NCBI RefSeq assembly: GCF_000697965.2
Contig: NZ_CP015880.1
Span: 496,001 to 560,000, forward strand
Direction of reading: 5' to 3'
DNA length: 64,000 bases
Source: Ensifer adhaerens
GTDB taxonomy: Bacteria; Pseudomonadota; Alphaproteobacteria; Rhizobiales; Rhizobiaceae
The notes beneath the pieces are model-generated. The model saw only the letters and a program-made list of their open reading frames with translations, did no database searches and was not told the origin of the DNA. Positions 1 to 9,218 of this stretch are shown here, piece after piece. The first letter of the stretch is position 1, and each line of letters begins with the position of its first letter. Both the position numbers and the translations under genes were made by a program.

Positions 1-348
1 GATGCGCGCAAGGGCCTTGCCATGTTCCGCAAGGTGGAAGTCCCGGTGCTCGGCATCGTCGAGAACATGAGCTACTTCGTCGCGCCCGACACCGGAAACC
101 GCTACGACATCTTCGGGCACGGCGGCGCCCGCAAGGAGGCAGAACGCATCGGCGTACCCTTCCTCGGCGAGGTGCCGCTAACGATGGGAATTCGCGAGAC
201 GTCGGATGCAGGAACGCCGCTGGTCGCCTCCGACCCGGCAGGCGAGGTCGCGCGCGTCTACCGCGATATCGCGACAAAGGTCTGGGAACAGGTATCGGCC
301 ACGCAGCAGGACAAGAGCCGCGCCGCGCCGAACATCGTGTTCGAGTAG
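1..348 (+). CDS. Mrp/ApbC-type P-loop ATPase, C-terminal part only
   Basis: The reading frame is open from the first base, so only the last 115 residues are visible; the Walker A lies outside the window. The visible part has the Mrp/NBP35 signature GIVENMSYF followed by IFGHGGA and the LGEVPL...RETSDAGTP tail. The family carries or transfers Fe-S clusters in the cytosol. In E. coli Mrp and most homologs a CxxC pair follows the NMSYF motif and ligates a bridging cluster. Here that place reads FVAPDTG, with no cysteine, and no cysteine occurs anywhere in the visible part. The family call is firm; cluster binding cannot be assumed for this copy. Confidence 0.85.
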   Translation, partial: DARKGLAMFRKVEVPVLGIVENMSYFVAPDTGNRYDIFGHGGARKEAERIGVPFLGEVPLTMGIRETSDAGTPLVASDPAGEVARVYRDIATKVWEQVSATQQDKSRAAPNIVFE

Positions 349-710
349 TTTGTCTCGAAGCGGTTCTGCCCGGCTGCCGGGCACGAATCGTTTTGCCCTT
401 GATTCGGTTTTGATTTAAGCAAACATGCTATAGGGTGGCGCCGAACTGGCGGCGCATGCCCGCGTGCCGGATTGCAAGAGGGCATTGATTTTGCGTTTGC
501 GTTGCGCCATATGCCTTGCCGCACTTGCGAAGGTGCCCAACTTGACGCCCTCTCGCCCGAGATCTTGGCCTCTCGCGATGACTGAGTTGAAGACTTTGTC
601 CTGACTGGCGGAACGTCCCATCCGATGGATCTCTATTGTGGGTATTTTGTGGCGCACGACCTTTCGCCTCTTCCATTCGACCCTAAGGTTGGCATGACGA
701 GGACGCTCGC
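349..710. other. Intergenic stretch between mrp and corA
   Basis: No convincing gene is seen on either strand in these 362 bases. A small perfect hairpin (TGCCCGG, CTG loop, CCGGGCA, 367-383) follows the mrp stop and is followed a few bases later by TTTT, so it may be a weak terminator. A GAGG ribosome binding site lies just before corA. No clear -35/-10 pair with correct spacing was found. Confidence 0.5.
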
Positions 711-1688
711 ATGATCACCGGCTATTGCGCCGATGGCACGGCCGTCGTCCTGACGCCCGCCGACCCGCCCGAGAGCTTGCGTTCGGACCTCATCTGGCTG
801 GATCTGGTCGAGCCGAACAAGGCGGAAGATCTGATGATGGAAAAGCTGCTCGGCATTTCCATCCCGACGCGCGACGACCTCAAGGACATCGAGCCTTCGA
901 GCCGTCTCTATATCGAGGAGAACGCCGTGTTCATGACGGCGTCACTGGTGTTTCGTTCGGACACGGAGATACCCGGCCTGACCGACATCGGCTTCATCCT
1001 GGCGGGTAGCCGGCTCGTCACCATCCGCTATGCCGAGCCCCGATCCTTCGCCCTCTTCAAGGCGTCGATGCACCGCTTCCCCGGAAATTGCCGAGACGGC
1101 GCGGTGGTTTTGACCCGGCTCCTGGAAACGATCGCCGACCGGACCGCCGAAATTCTCGAAGAGGCCGTGACCAAGATCGACGATCTGTCGATCGCCGTCT
1201 TCGGCGACAAGGCCGCCGGCAAGCGCCGCCCGCCGCATTTTCTCGAGGCGCGCCTGCGCGACGTTGCCGGGCATCATCGTCTGGTCGCCAAGACCCGCGA
1301 CAGCCTCGCCTCGCTCTCGCGCCTGCTGACATTCGTCTACACCGTTCCGCAGGTGCAGGACGACAAGGAAACGCGCGAACTCTGCCGCTCGATTTCGCGC
1401 GACATCCAATCGCTGTCCGAACATGCCGGGTTCATTTCCGGCAACATTACCTTCCTGCTCGATGCATCGCTCGGCCTGATCAACGTCGAGCAGAACGCCA
1501 TCATCAAGATCTTCTCGATCGCGTCGGTCGTGCTTCTGCCGCCGACGCTGGTCGCCTCTGTCTACGGCATGAACTTCCGCGTCATGCCCGAGCTGGAATG
1601 GCAATTCGGTTATCCCTGGGCGATCGCGGCGATGGTGATATCGGCCGTGATCCCCTTTTTCTTTTTCCGCTGGAAAGGCTGGCTTTGA
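711..1688 (+). CDS. corA: CorA family magnesium transporter
   Basis: A 325-residue protein of usual CorA length. The large N-terminal cytoplasmic part is followed by two C-terminal membrane helices (about residues 265-284 and 303-320). The signature YGMNF stands at residues 285-289, in the periplasmic loop that selects hydrated Mg2+. CorA proteins form pentameric channels that import Mg2+ (also Co2+/Ni2+). The start at 711 has GAGG about 8 bases upstream. The stop lies only 16 bases before kup, so the two cation transporters are probably co-transcribed. A second, more distant CorA-family gene is at 50230-51219. Confidence 0.93.
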   Translation: MITGYCADGTAVVLTPADPPESLRSDLIWLDLVEPNKAEDLMMEKLLGISIPTRDDLKDIEPSSRLYIEENAVFMTASLVFRSDTEIPGLTDIGFILAGSRLVTIRYAEPRSFALFKASMHRFPGNCRDGAVVLTRLLETIADRTAEILEEAVTKIDDLSIAVFGDKAAGKRRPPHFLEARLRDVAGHHRLVAKTRDSLASLSRLLTFVYTVPQVQDDKETRELCRSISRDIQSLSEHAGFISGNITFLLDASLGLINVEQNAIIKIFSIASVVLLPPTLVASVYGMNFRVMPELEWQFGYPWAIAAMVISAVIPFFFFRWKGWL

Positions 1689-1704
1689 ACGCCAGTAGGT
1701 TTGC

Positions 1705-3606
1705 ATGACCCAATCGCATGCCCCTTCCACTCATGAGCCGAAGGACCTGCGCCGTCTGCTGGTTCTCGGGCTTGGTTCGATCGGTGTCGTCTATGGCGAT
1801 ATCGGCACCAGCCCGCTCTATGCCTTTCGCGAAGCGTTGCGCCCGGTTTCCCATGACGGTGTGACCGATGCGGAGATCATCGGCCTGATCTCGCTGATGA
1901 TCTGGACGCTGACGATCATCGTCACGATCAAATACGTGCTGTTTCTTCTGCGCGCTGACAACCAGGGGGAGGGCGGTACGCTGTCGCTGCTTGCCCTGTT
2001 GATGAAGTCCGCCAACGGCCACGCCGCCATCCTCTTCTTCATGGGCATTGCCGGCGCCGCGCTCTTTATCGGCGACGCGATGATCACGCCGGCGCTGTCG
2101 GTTCTTTCGGCGGTCGAAGGTCTGAAGCTGGTGACGCCGGCGCTGTCGGAATATGTCGTGCCGATCGCGGTGGTCATCCTGTTGATGCTCTTTGCGGTGC
2201 AGTCGAAGGGAACCGCGGCGGTCTCGAATTTCTTCGGTCCGATCACGCTCGTCTGGTTTCTGGTGATGGGCGGCATCGGTTTCGTGCACATCTCCGACGA
2301 CTTATCGATCTTCAAGGCCTTCAATCCCTACTACGCCGTGAGCTTCATGCTCAGCGAAGGCTATGTCGGCATCATCGTGCTCGGCGCCGTCTTCCTGACG
2401 GTGACCGGTGCAGAGGCGCTCTACGCCGACCTTGGCCATTTCGGCCGCCGGCCGATCCAGTGGGCCTGGTTCCTGATCGTCTTTCCGGCATTGACCCTTA
2501 ACTATCTCGGCCAGGGCGCCTTCGTCCTGAAGAACCCGGAAGCGATGTCCGACCCGTTCTTCCTGATGTTCCCGAAATGGGCACTGCTGCCAGTGGTCAT
2601 TCTGGCGACGGCGGCAACCATCATCGCCAGCCAGGCGGTGATAACCGGTGCCTTCTCGCTGACGCGCCAGGCGATCCATCTCGGCTTCCTGCCGCGCATG
2701 GCGATCTTCCATACGTCCGAGACCCATACTGGCCAGATCTACCTGCCGAACGTCAACACGCTCCTGATGTTCGGCGTCATGGCGCTGGTCTTCGTCTTCG
2801 GTTCGTCCGAATCGCTGGCGACCGCCTACGGCATCTCGGTGACCGGCGCGATGGTGGTGACGACGGTGCTTTCCTTCGAGTTCCTGCGCATGCGCTGGAA
2901 CTGGTCGGCGCTTGCGGCCGCCGCTGTGCTGTTGCCGCTCTTCGCGCTGGAGTTCATCTTCCTCGGCGCCAACATGCTGAAGATCCACGACGGCGGCTAC
3001 GTTCCGGTGCTGATCGCCGCCACCTTCATCATCATCATGTGGACCTGGCGGCGCGGCACCGAAATCCTGCACGCCAAGACCCGCCACATCGACATTCCGC
3101 TGGCGAGCTTCATCAAGTCGATCGAGCGCAAGAGCGAACATGCGCCGGTGGCCGTGCCCGGAACCGCCGTGTTCCTGACGAGCGATCCGGAATCGACGCC
3201 GGCCGCACTGCTCCACAACATCAAGCACAACCACGTGCTGCACAATCAGAACTTCATCCTGACGATCCGCACGGCCAATACGCCGAAGGTGCCGAAGTCG
3301 GAACGGGTGAGCATGCAGCCGTTGTCGGACCGGTTCACATTGCTCGAAATGCGCTTCGGCTTCATGGAAACGCAGAACGTCTCGCAGGCGCTCGGTCTCT
3401 TCCGCAAGTCGGGCCTGAAGTTCGACATCATGTCGACGTCCTTCTATCTCGGCCGCCGCAAGCTCGTGCCCGATGCCGAGAGCGGCATGCCGCACTGGCA
3501 GGACCGGTTGTTCATCGCGCTTGCGAATGCGGCAATCGATCCGTCGGACTACTTCCGCCTGCCAACCAACCGCGTGGTCGAACTCGGCTCGCACGTGATC
3601 ATCTGA
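1705..3606 (+). CDS. kup: Kup-type K+/H+ symporter
   Basis: A 633-residue protein matching the KUP/HAK/KT family length. It opens with the family hallmark [13 protein letters not shown] at residues 27-39, followed by about twelve hydrophobic segments to about residue 450 and a hydrophilic C-terminal cytoplasmic domain. The family takes up K+ at the inner membrane, probably with H+. The ATG at 1705 has AGTAGG in front. It follows corA by 16 bases. Rhizobia often carry more than one kup, so I give no copy number. A long perfect hairpin follows the stop. Confidence 0.95.
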   Translation: MTQSHAPSTHEPKDLRRLLVLGLGSIGVVYGDIGTSPLYAFREALRPVSHDGVTDAEIIGLISLMIWTLTIIVTIKYVLFLLRADNQGEGGTLSLLALLMKSANGHAAILFFMGIAGAALFIGDAMITPALSVLSAVEGLKLVTPALSEYVVPIAVVILLMLFAVQSKGTAAVSNFFGPITLVWFLVMGGIGFVHISDDLSIFKAFNPYYAVSFMLSEGYVGIIVLGAVFLTVTGAEALYADLGHFGRRPIQWAWFLIVFPALTLNYLGQGAFVLKNPEAMSDPFFLMFPKWALLPVVILATAATIIASQAVITGAFSLTRQAIHLGFLPRMAIFHTSETHTGQIYLPNVNTLLMFGVMALVFVFGSSESLATAYGISVTGAMVVTTVLSFEFLRMRWNWSALAAAAVLLPLFALEFIFLGANMLKIHDGGYVPVLIAATFIIIMWTWRRGTEILHAKTRHIDIPLASFIKSIERKSEHAPVAVPGTAVFLTSDPESTPAALLHNIKHNHVLHNQNFILTIRTANTPKVPKSERVSMQPLSDRFTLLEMRFGFMETQNVSQALGLFRKSGLKFDIMSTSFYLGRRKLVPDAESGMPHWQDRLFIALANAAIDPSDYFRLPTNRVVELGSHVII

Positions 3607-3650
3607 CGTTTGCCCGGTCCTTGGCCGGGCCGCGGGATGGGCCGGATATA

Positions 3651-3698
3651 CAACGCAACGAAGCCGCCTTCCGATGGGGAGGCGGCTTCGTTGCGTTG
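3651..3698. terminator. 19-bp perfect inverted repeat after kup
   Basis: Arms 3651-3669 (starting CAACGCAACGAAGCC) and 3680-3698 pair over 19 bases without mismatch around a 10-base loop. It lies 44 bases after the kup stop. There is no T-tract behind it (GTGGGGGC follows), so it is not a classical intrinsic terminator. It may be an mRNA 3'-end stabiliser or a palindromic repeat unit. A smaller GCCCGG/CCGGGC hairpin precedes it (about 3613-3631). Confidence 0.5.
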
Positions 3699-3898
3699 TG
3701 GGGGCATCCACCTTTCAGCGATCGCGCATTAACCAAACATCAAGGTTAATGCTTCATTTTCAAAGCACGAACGGAGCGGTCCCGGCGAAGTGTCCGGCTG
3801 CTTGATTGTCTAATCTTCCCGCGCGGAATTCTCGACGCTGGCGCATAGCCGGCGCGGGCGAAGCCGTGCCGCCTGATAGCGTTGCGTGGAGTCGGTTG

Positions 3899-5074
3899 GT
3901 GCGTAAGAGTCGGAACCTGCGTCTAAAGTCTCGCCTGAACCCGTCCGCCTGGATGGCGCCCGCGATCATCGGCCTTGCGCTTTATCTCGGCTTTCCCTCG
4001 TCTGTGGCCTATGCCGACCTCGCGACCTTCCTGTCCGGCATCAACCGGGGCGGCGAGCGCTGGCGCATGTATATGACGCCGTCGCCGGCCGGCTCGATCC
4101 ACGAAGCCGAAATGGTGTTTGCCGATCCGGTCACCACGGGCGCGCTTGACGGCGGCGCCGGCATCACCATGCCGGACGGCAGCCGCGTCGCGCTGACCGC
4201 GGAAACCAAACATTCGGGCACGCCCGACGAAGACCGCGTCAACCGTCAGGCCAAGAAGGGTCGCGTCGTTGCCGTGACCCCGGTAACGCCGCCCAAGGAT
4301 TTCTCCGCCGGCTCCATCCTGCAGCGCACCAGCTCCCTGATGGAGCCAAGCCTGGGGGAGGGGGAGAAGATGGTCTTCGCCAAGTCCCGCATCGAAGGCA
4401 AGGAGATCGAGATCGCCACCGCCTTCTACCGGAAGACGCCGCCAAAGGCGGAGCCCGGCGTTTCGCCGATGCTGGCCAAGCTCGTTACCAACGATCGCCC
4501 CGACATTCTTGCGACTGCTTACGTCCGGCCCGAGCCGGACTACGCGCGTGAATCGCCCTTCGATTCGATCCTGCGCGAAGACAGGAACGCCGGTCGCTTC
4601 ATTCCCGAGATTGCGCCGGACGACCACGCCTGGGCCGCCACCGCATTGCCGGGGTCGGTCTTCAGCAAGGAAGAGCAGACCTGCCTGGCTGAAGGCATCT
4701 ACTTCGAAGCCCGTAGCGAGCCGCTCAAGGGTCAGGCCGCGGTCGCGCAAGTGATTCTCAATCGCGTGCGCAATCCCACCTATCCGAAGACCATCTGCGG
4801 CGTTGTTTATCAGAACAAGGCCTGGCGCAACCGTTGCCAGTTTTCCTTCGCCTGCGACATGATCCGCGACCTTATTTATTCCCGCTCGCACTGGAAGACC
4901 GCCAAGGAAGTTGCGATGGCCGTCACCGCCGGCAAGATCTGGCTGCCGGAAGTGGGCTCTGCCACCCATTACCACGCAACCTACGTCAATCCGCCGTGGG
5001 CGAAGACGATGAAGCGGGTCGGCAAGATCGGCATGCATATATTCTATCGCACCTATGGCGGCGGCTGGAGCTGA
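3899..5074 (+). CDS. SleB-like cell wall hydrolase
   Basis: The C-terminal part (about residues 262-385 of 391) is a Hydrolase_2/SleB domain: LAEGIYFEARSEP, GQAAVAQVILNRV, then WRNRCQFSF and ATHYHATYV. The first motif carries the catalytic Glu of this lytic transglycosylase-like fold. The N-terminus has one hydrophobic segment (APAIIGLALYLGF...AYA), probably a signal peptide or anchor, followed by a long low-complexity linker. I prefer GTG 3899 (VRKSRN...), which places a basic n-region before the hydrophobic segment; ATG 3806 would add 31 odd residues and ATG 3953 is also possible. Known SleB enzymes cleave spore cortex; in rhizobia the role is likely peptidoglycan remodelling in the periplasm. 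Confidence 0.8.
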   Translation: MRKSRNLRLKSRLNPSAWMAPAIIGLALYLGFPSSVAYADLATFLSGINRGGERWRMYMTPSPAGSIHEAEMVFADPVTTGALDGGAGITMPDGSRVALTAETKHSGTPDEDRVNRQAKKGRVVAVTPVTPPKDFSAGSILQRTSSLMEPSLGEGEKMVFAKSRIEGKEIEIATAFYRKTPPKAEPGVSPMLAKLVTNDRPDILATAYVRPEPDYARESPFDSILREDRNAGRFIPEIAPDDHAWAATALPGSVFSKEEQTCLAEGIYFEARSEPLKGQAAVAQVILNRVRNPTYPKTICGVVYQNKAWRNRCQFSFACDMIRDLIYSRSHWKTAKEVAMAVTAGKIWLPEVGSATHYHATYVNPPWAKTMKRVGKIGMHIFYRTYGGGWS

Positions 5075-5124
5075 TCCGCGCCCGACGCGATTCCGCCGCC
5101 TTTCCTGCGCACACGCGGAAGGGG

Positions 5125-5153
5125 GGATTCCCGCCGGTCTCCGGCCGGAATCC
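5125..5153 (+). terminator. Hairpin downstream of the SleB-like gene
   Basis: GGATTCC (5125-5131) and GCCGG (5133-5137) pair with CCGGC (5141-5145) and GGAATCC (5147-5153), with one C/C mismatch and a TCT loop. No strong T-tract follows. It may be a weak or Rho-aided terminator. Confidence 0.4.
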
Positions 5154-5243
5154 TGCCGCGACCTTGTCGAAGATCGATGAACGTGTGCTTAACCCATTGA
5201 ATTTCATGGAAAACATTGTCCACGATCAAGCGACCTGCACGCC

Positions 5244-5272
5244 TTGACTATGCGGGTGCCTAAAACTATGTT
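5244..5272 (+). promoter_or_regulatory. Probable housekeeping promoter of the F0 ATP synthase operon
   Basis: TTGACT (5244-5249) and TATGTT (5267-5272) are separated by exactly 17 bases, a good fit to a sigma-70 type promoter. It lies about 100 bases before the first gene of the operon, inside a 301-base stretch (5075-5375) with no other gene. This is a pattern match only. Confidence 0.5.
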
Positions 5273-5375
5273 GCGCGCGACTTCAAATGGGGCCGAAACG
5301 TGGCTTGTGCGAAGGCCTATTGTATGACCGAAATCGCGGTCTGAGACCCGATAAGGACGACAAGGGAGTAGCCAC

Positions 5376-5735
5376 GTGGCGGAGAAACCTGAAGAAAGTC
5401 TGGAAGCGCGGCTGAAGCAGCTCGGCGACAAGATTGAGGCCAAGAGGCCCAATACGCCTGATGTAGCGGAAGCCAGGGCCGCCGAAAGCCGTAAAGGTTA
5501 TGCGGCGGCGATGAAGCTCTCGAGCGAGTTCATCGCCGGCATCGTTGTCGGGGCGTTTCTGGGCTATCTTTTGGACCACTTTGCGGGTACAGGGCCGTGG
5601 GGATTGATTATCTTCCTGCTTCTCGGCTTCTGCGCTGGCGTGCTGAATGTGCTGCGCTCGGCCGGTATGGTGGCGACACCGGAAGCCGGAAGAGGCGGTT
5701 CTGGGAATGACAAGAAGGACGGCGACGCCCGCTGA
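5376..5735 (+). CDS. atpI: ATP synthase protein I (AtpI)
   Basis: A 119-residue protein with a hydrophilic, charged N-terminus and two hydrophobic segments (about residues 49-66 and 72-92, FIAGIVVGAFLGYLLDHF and GLIIFLLLGFCAGVLNVL). This is the AtpI layout. AtpI helps assemble the c-ring or supplies ions in some bacteria. The start is GTG 5376, preceded by AAGGGA. It is the first gene of the operon, 60 bases before atpB. Confidence 0.88.
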   Translation: MAEKPEESLEARLKQLGDKIEAKRPNTPDVAEARAAESRKGYAAAMKLSSEFIAGIVVGAFLGYLLDHFAGTGPWGLIIFLLLGFCAGVLNVLRSAGMVATPEAGRGGSGNDKKDGDAR

Positions 5736-5795
5736 GGCGTTGCCCCGAAGAAAACGGTTTCCGCTCTCGGGCGGGTAGAACGAAAGAGAAGCGCG

Positions 5796-6548
5796 GTGTC
5801 AAACGATCCGACCCACCAGTTCCTGGTCAATAAGATTGTCCCGATCGAAATTGGCGGAATGGACTTTTCCTTCACCAATGCGTCGCTGTTCATGGCTGCG
5901 ACCGTGGGTGTTGCCGCAGGCTTTCTTTATCTGACGACGTCGCAGCGCGGTCTTATCCCGACCCGCATGCAGTCGGTCTCGGAAATGTCCTACGAATTCA
6001 TCGCCTCGATGCTGCGCGAAGGTGCCGGCAGCGGCGGCATGAAGTTCTTCCCGATGGTGTTCTCGCTGTTCATGTTCATCCTGACGGCGAACCTGCTCGG
6101 CATGATGCCCTACTTCTTCACGGTCACCAGCCAGATCATCGTCACTTTCGCTCTGGCGCTGTTCGTCATCGGTACCGTCATTCTCTACGGTTTCTACAAG
6201 CACGGTCTCGGCTTCCTGAAGCTCTTCGTGCCGCATGGCGTTCCTGGCGTCCTTCTGCCGCTCGTCGTCGCGATCGAAGTCATCTCGTTCCTTTCCCGCC
6301 CCATCAGCCTCTCGGTCCGTCTTTTCGCCAACATGCTGGCCGGGCACATCACGCTGAAGGTCTTCGCAGGCTTCGTCACCTCGCTCAGCGCCCTCGGCGC
6401 GGTCGGCATCGGTGGCGCCATCCTGCCGCTCATCATGACCGTCGCCATTACCGGTCTTGAGTTCCTCGTCTGCTTCCTCCAGGCCTATGTCTTCGCGGTA
6501 CTGACTTGCATGTACCTCAACGACGCTGTCCATCCCGGAAGCCACTAA
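5796..6548 (+). CDS. atpB: F0F1 ATP synthase subunit a
   Basis: A 250-residue, multi-spanning membrane protein. The essential arginine of the proton path is R175 in the motif [12 protein letters not shown]. The start is GTG 5796 (SNDPTHQF). Subunit a forms the two proton half-channels facing the c-ring in the inner membrane. It is the second gene of the operon and is followed by atpE after 82 bases, a gap that may help set the higher output of subunit c. Confidence 0.96.
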   Translation: MSNDPTHQFLVNKIVPIEIGGMDFSFTNASLFMAATVGVAAGFLYLTTSQRGLIPTRMQSVSEMSYEFIASMLREGAGSGGMKFFPMVFSLFMFILTANLLGMMPYFFTVTSQIIVTFALALFVIGTVILYGFYKHGLGFLKLFVPHGVPGVLLPLVVAIEVISFLSRPISLSVRLFANMLAGHITLKVFAGFVTSLSALGAVGIGGAILPLIMTVAITGLEFLVCFLQAYVFAVLTCMYLNDAVHPGSH

Positions 6549-6630
6549 GGAATAACAGTCGCTTGCTTCCGGCCGGATCTCCGCCGGAAGCGCAATCCTA
6601 AGCCGCAACACCATTCGAAGGAGTTCAAAC

Positions 6631-6858
6631 ATGGAAGCGGAAGCAGCAAAGTACATCGGCGCAGGTCTCGCTTGCCTCGGCATGGCCGGCACGGCTCTCG
6701 GCCTCGGCAACATCTTCGGCAGCTACCTCTCTGGCGCGCTGCGTAACCCGTCGGCTGCTGACGGCCAGTTCGGCCGCCTCGTATTCGGCTTCGCCGTTAC
6801 GGAAGCTCTGGGCATCTTCTCGCTGCTCGTAGCCCTGCTCCTCCTCTTCGCCGTCTAA
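6631..6858 (+). CDS. atpE: F0F1 ATP synthase subunit c
   Basis: A 75-residue proteolipid with two membrane helices joined by the polar loop RNP at residues 38-40. The proton-carrying carboxylate is E58 (FAVTEALG). The glycine-rich first helix packs the c-ring. A strong AAGGAG lies before the ATG. Absence of extra ion-binding polar residues around E58 suggests H+ coupling, though that is an inference. Confidence 0.97.
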   Translation: MEAEAAKYIGAGLACLGMAGTALGLGNIFGSYLSGALRNPSAADGQFGRLVFGFAVTEALGIFSLLVALLLLFAV

Positions 6859-6934
6859 TATCGGCTGGAGTTTCGGCCGCGACCCGTCAAAAGGTCGCGG
6901 CCGCGCATATTCTTGAGTGCACCTGGAGGTGAGC

Positions 6935-7552
6935 ATGTTTGTGACCGCGGCTTATGCCCAGCAGTCAACCACCACTGAAGGCGCCGAAGCACACGATGCC
7001 GCTGCGGCCGGTGAGGTGCACACCGAAACGGGTGTGGCTCACGAAGGCGAGGCTGGCTCCGGCGTGTTCCCGCCCTTCGATACGACCCATTTCGCATCGC
7101 AGCTGCTTTGGCTCGCGATCACGTTCGGCCTCTTCTATCTCCTGATGTCGAAGGTCATCATTCCGCGCATCGGCGGAATTCTGGAAACCCGTCACGATCG
7201 GATCGCTCAGGATCTCGATGAAGCGTCCCGCCTCAAGGGCGAAGCCGACGCTGCCATCGCTTCCTACGAGCAGGACCTGGCAGCCGCCAAGTCCAAGGGT
7301 CACAAGATCGCCGACGACGCCCGCGAATCCGCAAAAGCCAAGGCCAATGCTGACCGCACCGCCGTCGAAGCCGACCTTGCCAAGAAGATCTCGGCTGCAG
7401 AAGACCGCATCGCCGACATCAAGGCAAAAGCACTGGCCGACGTCGGCGCCATCGCCGAGGAAACCGCAACGGCTGTCGTCAAGCAGCTGATCGGCGGAAC
7501 CGTCACCAAGGCCGAGATCACCGCTGCCGTCAAGGCATCGGCTGGCAACTGA
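6935..7552 (+). CDS. atpG: F0F1 ATP synthase subunit b' (second b-type subunit)
   Basis: A 205-residue protein with a short acidic N-terminal extension, one membrane helix (about residues 55-75, [18 protein letters not shown]), then a long Ala/Lys/Glu-rich coiled coil to the C-terminus. This is the b' subunit that pairs with b in the peripheral stalk of alphaproteobacterial and chloroplast-type enzymes. I chose ATG 6935 because GGAGG lies 5 bases upstream; GTG 6917 in the same frame would place that site inside the gene. The symbol varies between databases (atpG, atpF2, atpX). Confidence 0.93.
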   Translation: MFVTAAYAQQSTTTEGAEAHDAAAAGEVHTETGVAHEGEAGSGVFPPFDTTHFASQLLWLAITFGLFYLLMSKVIIPRIGGILETRHDRIAQDLDEASRLKGEADAAIASYEQDLAAAKSKGHKIADDARESAKAKANADRTAVEADLAKKISAAEDRIADIKAKALADVGAIAEETATAVVKQLIGGTVTKAEITAAVKASAGN

Positions 7553-7565
7553 GGAGCACTGAACT

Positions 7566-8051
7566 ATGCATCTTGATGCAACTTTCTATGCCTTCGTTGG
7601 CCTGATCCTGTTCTTCGTCCTGATTGCCTATCTCAAGGTTCCGGGCATGGTCGGCAAGGCGCTCGACGCCCGCGCCGAAAAGATCGGCAACGAGCTGACC
7701 GAAGCCAAGCGCCTGCGCGAAGAAGCACAGGGCCTCGTCGCTGAGTACCAGCGCAAGCGCAAGGATGCCGAAGCGGAAGCTGCCGGCATCGTCGCTGCCG
7801 CCCAGCGCGAAGCCGAAATGCTGACCGCGGAAGCCAAGCAGAAGACCGAGGAATACGTCGTTCGTCGCACGGCTCTTTCGGAACAGAAGATCAAGCAGGC
7901 CGAAAGCGACGCGATCAACGCGGTTCGTTCCGCTGCCGTCGATCTCGCGATCGCCGCTGCCGAGAAGGTCATTGCCGCCAAGGCGGACGCCGGCGCCCAG
8001 AGCGATCTGTTCAAGAAGGCACTTGGCGACGTCAAGGCACGCTTGAACTAA
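7566..8051 (+). CDS. atpF: F0F1 ATP synthase subunit b
   Basis: A 161-residue protein with a single N-terminal membrane helix (about residues 5-24, TFYAFVGLILFFVLIAYL) and a long charged coiled coil (AEKIGNELTEAKRLREEAQ and on). It is the second peripheral-stalk partner. GAGGAG precedes the start, 14 bases after the b' stop, so the two partners are made in step. It is the last gene of the operon; an intrinsic terminator follows. Confidence 0.95.
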   Translation: MHLDATFYAFVGLILFFVLIAYLKVPGMVGKALDARAEKIGNELTEAKRLREEAQGLVAEYQRKRKDAEAEAAGIVAAAQREAEMLTAEAKQKTEEYVVRRTALSEQKIKQAESDAINAVRSAAVDLAIAAAEKVIAAKADAGAQSDLFKKALGDVKARLN

Positions 8052-8073
8052 GCGCTCGGACATTCGATTGAAG

Positions 8074-8102
8074 AAAGCCCCGCTTCGTGCGGGGCTTTTT
8101 TT
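8074..8102 (+). terminator. Intrinsic terminator of the F0 operon
   Basis: AAAGCCCCGC (8074-8083), TTCGT loop, GCGGGGCTTT (8089-8098), then a run of T. A classical Rho-independent terminator 22 bases after the atpF stop. Confidence 0.92.
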
Positions 8103-8350
8103 ATGCCTGTCTGCAGAGAACGCGCTGGCCCGAACAATGGGTGGCGCCAGCCTCCGTCAGAGATTTGCGTAGGCGTTTCGCCACATCAGGTTCGGCCGCC
8201 GAAGTAGGACCAGTGTTCAAGGGCTAGCGTAGCGCACGTCAGCACGCGCGCCGCCGGTATGGCTTTTGACGCGAGAAAAGCTGTTGACGAGATATGTCGG
8301 AAGCGGAACCGAAAACGCCTGCGTAGCGCTGGTCAGGGATTGCGCAAAGG

Positions 8351-9016
8351 TTAGTCGTCCCGGCGCAGCGGCCGGAAGCTCATGCGGTGCAGCGGGCAGG
8401 GGCCGTGGGTCTCGATGGCGCGACGGTGGGTCACCGTCGCATAGCCGGCATGGAGCGCGAAGCCGTAGCCGGGATGTGCGAGATCGGCACGGGCCATCAT
8501 GCGGTCGCGGGTGACCTTGGCGACGATCGAAGCGGCGGCGATCGACAGCGACCGCGCATCGCCCTTGACGACCGCCTTGGCGTGGCAGGTGAGGCCGGGC
8601 GGCACGTCACGGCCGTCGACGAGCACGAAGCGTGCGTTCGAGGGCAGGCCGGCCACGGCGCGCCGCATGGCTTCAAGGCTTGCCTTGCGGATGTCGGTGG
8701 CGTCGATCGTGCCGGCCGAAGCCGAGGCGATCGACACTTCGGACGTGGCGAGGATTTCTTCGAACAGTTTTTCGCGCGCCTGCGCCGTCAGCTTCTTGCT
8801 GTCGTCGAGGCCCGCGGGAATGGCGTCCGGATCGAGGATGACGGCGGCGGCGACCACCGGTCCCGCGAGCGGCCCACGCCCGGCCTCATCCGCTCCGGCG
8901 ACCGGCCAGAAGCCATCGCCCTTGGCCGAAAGCTCGAAACTGAAATCGGGCGCTTCGATGATATCGGGAAAAAGGGGAGAATCGGACGATCTGCGAGACA
9001 TAAGTCTAATTCGCAT
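8351..9016 (-). CDS. rnhB: Ribonuclease HII
   Basis: A 221-residue protein with the RNase HII signature [17 protein letters not shown]; the catalytic acidic pair is D43-E44, and LDDSKKL and the LVDGRDVP motif follow. The enzyme cuts RNA in RNA/DNA hybrids and removes misincorporated ribonucleotides. The start is uncertain: the codon at 9016 (MRIRLM) is used here, and ATG 9001 (MSRRSSD) is five residues further in. It is transcribed against the F0 operon, and the 245 bases between them hold only the operon terminator. Confidence 0.93.
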   Translation of the reverse strand: MRIRLMSRRSSDSPLFPDIIEAPDFSFELSAKGDGFWPVAGADEAGRGPLAGPVVAAAVILDPDAIPAGLDDSKKLTAQAREKLFEEILATSEVSIASASAGTIDATDIRKASLEAMRRAVAGLPSNARFVLVDGRDVPPGLTCHAKAVVKGDARSLSIAAASIVAKVTRDRMMARADLAHPGYGFALHAGYATVTHRRAIETHGPCPLHRMSFRPLRRDD

Positions 9017-9218
9017 GATCGACCGATTCTCTTCAAGCCCCCAAGTCCGAGTGCGGCGGCGGACGGGGGATTACCGGGGCCCACGGCGGGTAAGGGGCAC
9101 CGGAACTGCTATGCGATCTGAGGCGCCCGCTATCGGGTTCGCCTGGCGGTGCGGGGCGATCATCTCTCGCTGCGCGCCGATTACGAATTGCGGATGCTAC
9201 CAGGCGATCGGAAAGCCT

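Noticed and set aside
2302..3711. 469-codon open frame on the minus strand across kup
   Set aside because: It is antisense to a clear kup gene; the product is His/Asp/Arg-rich with no known motifs, as expected for the shadow of a high-GC gene.
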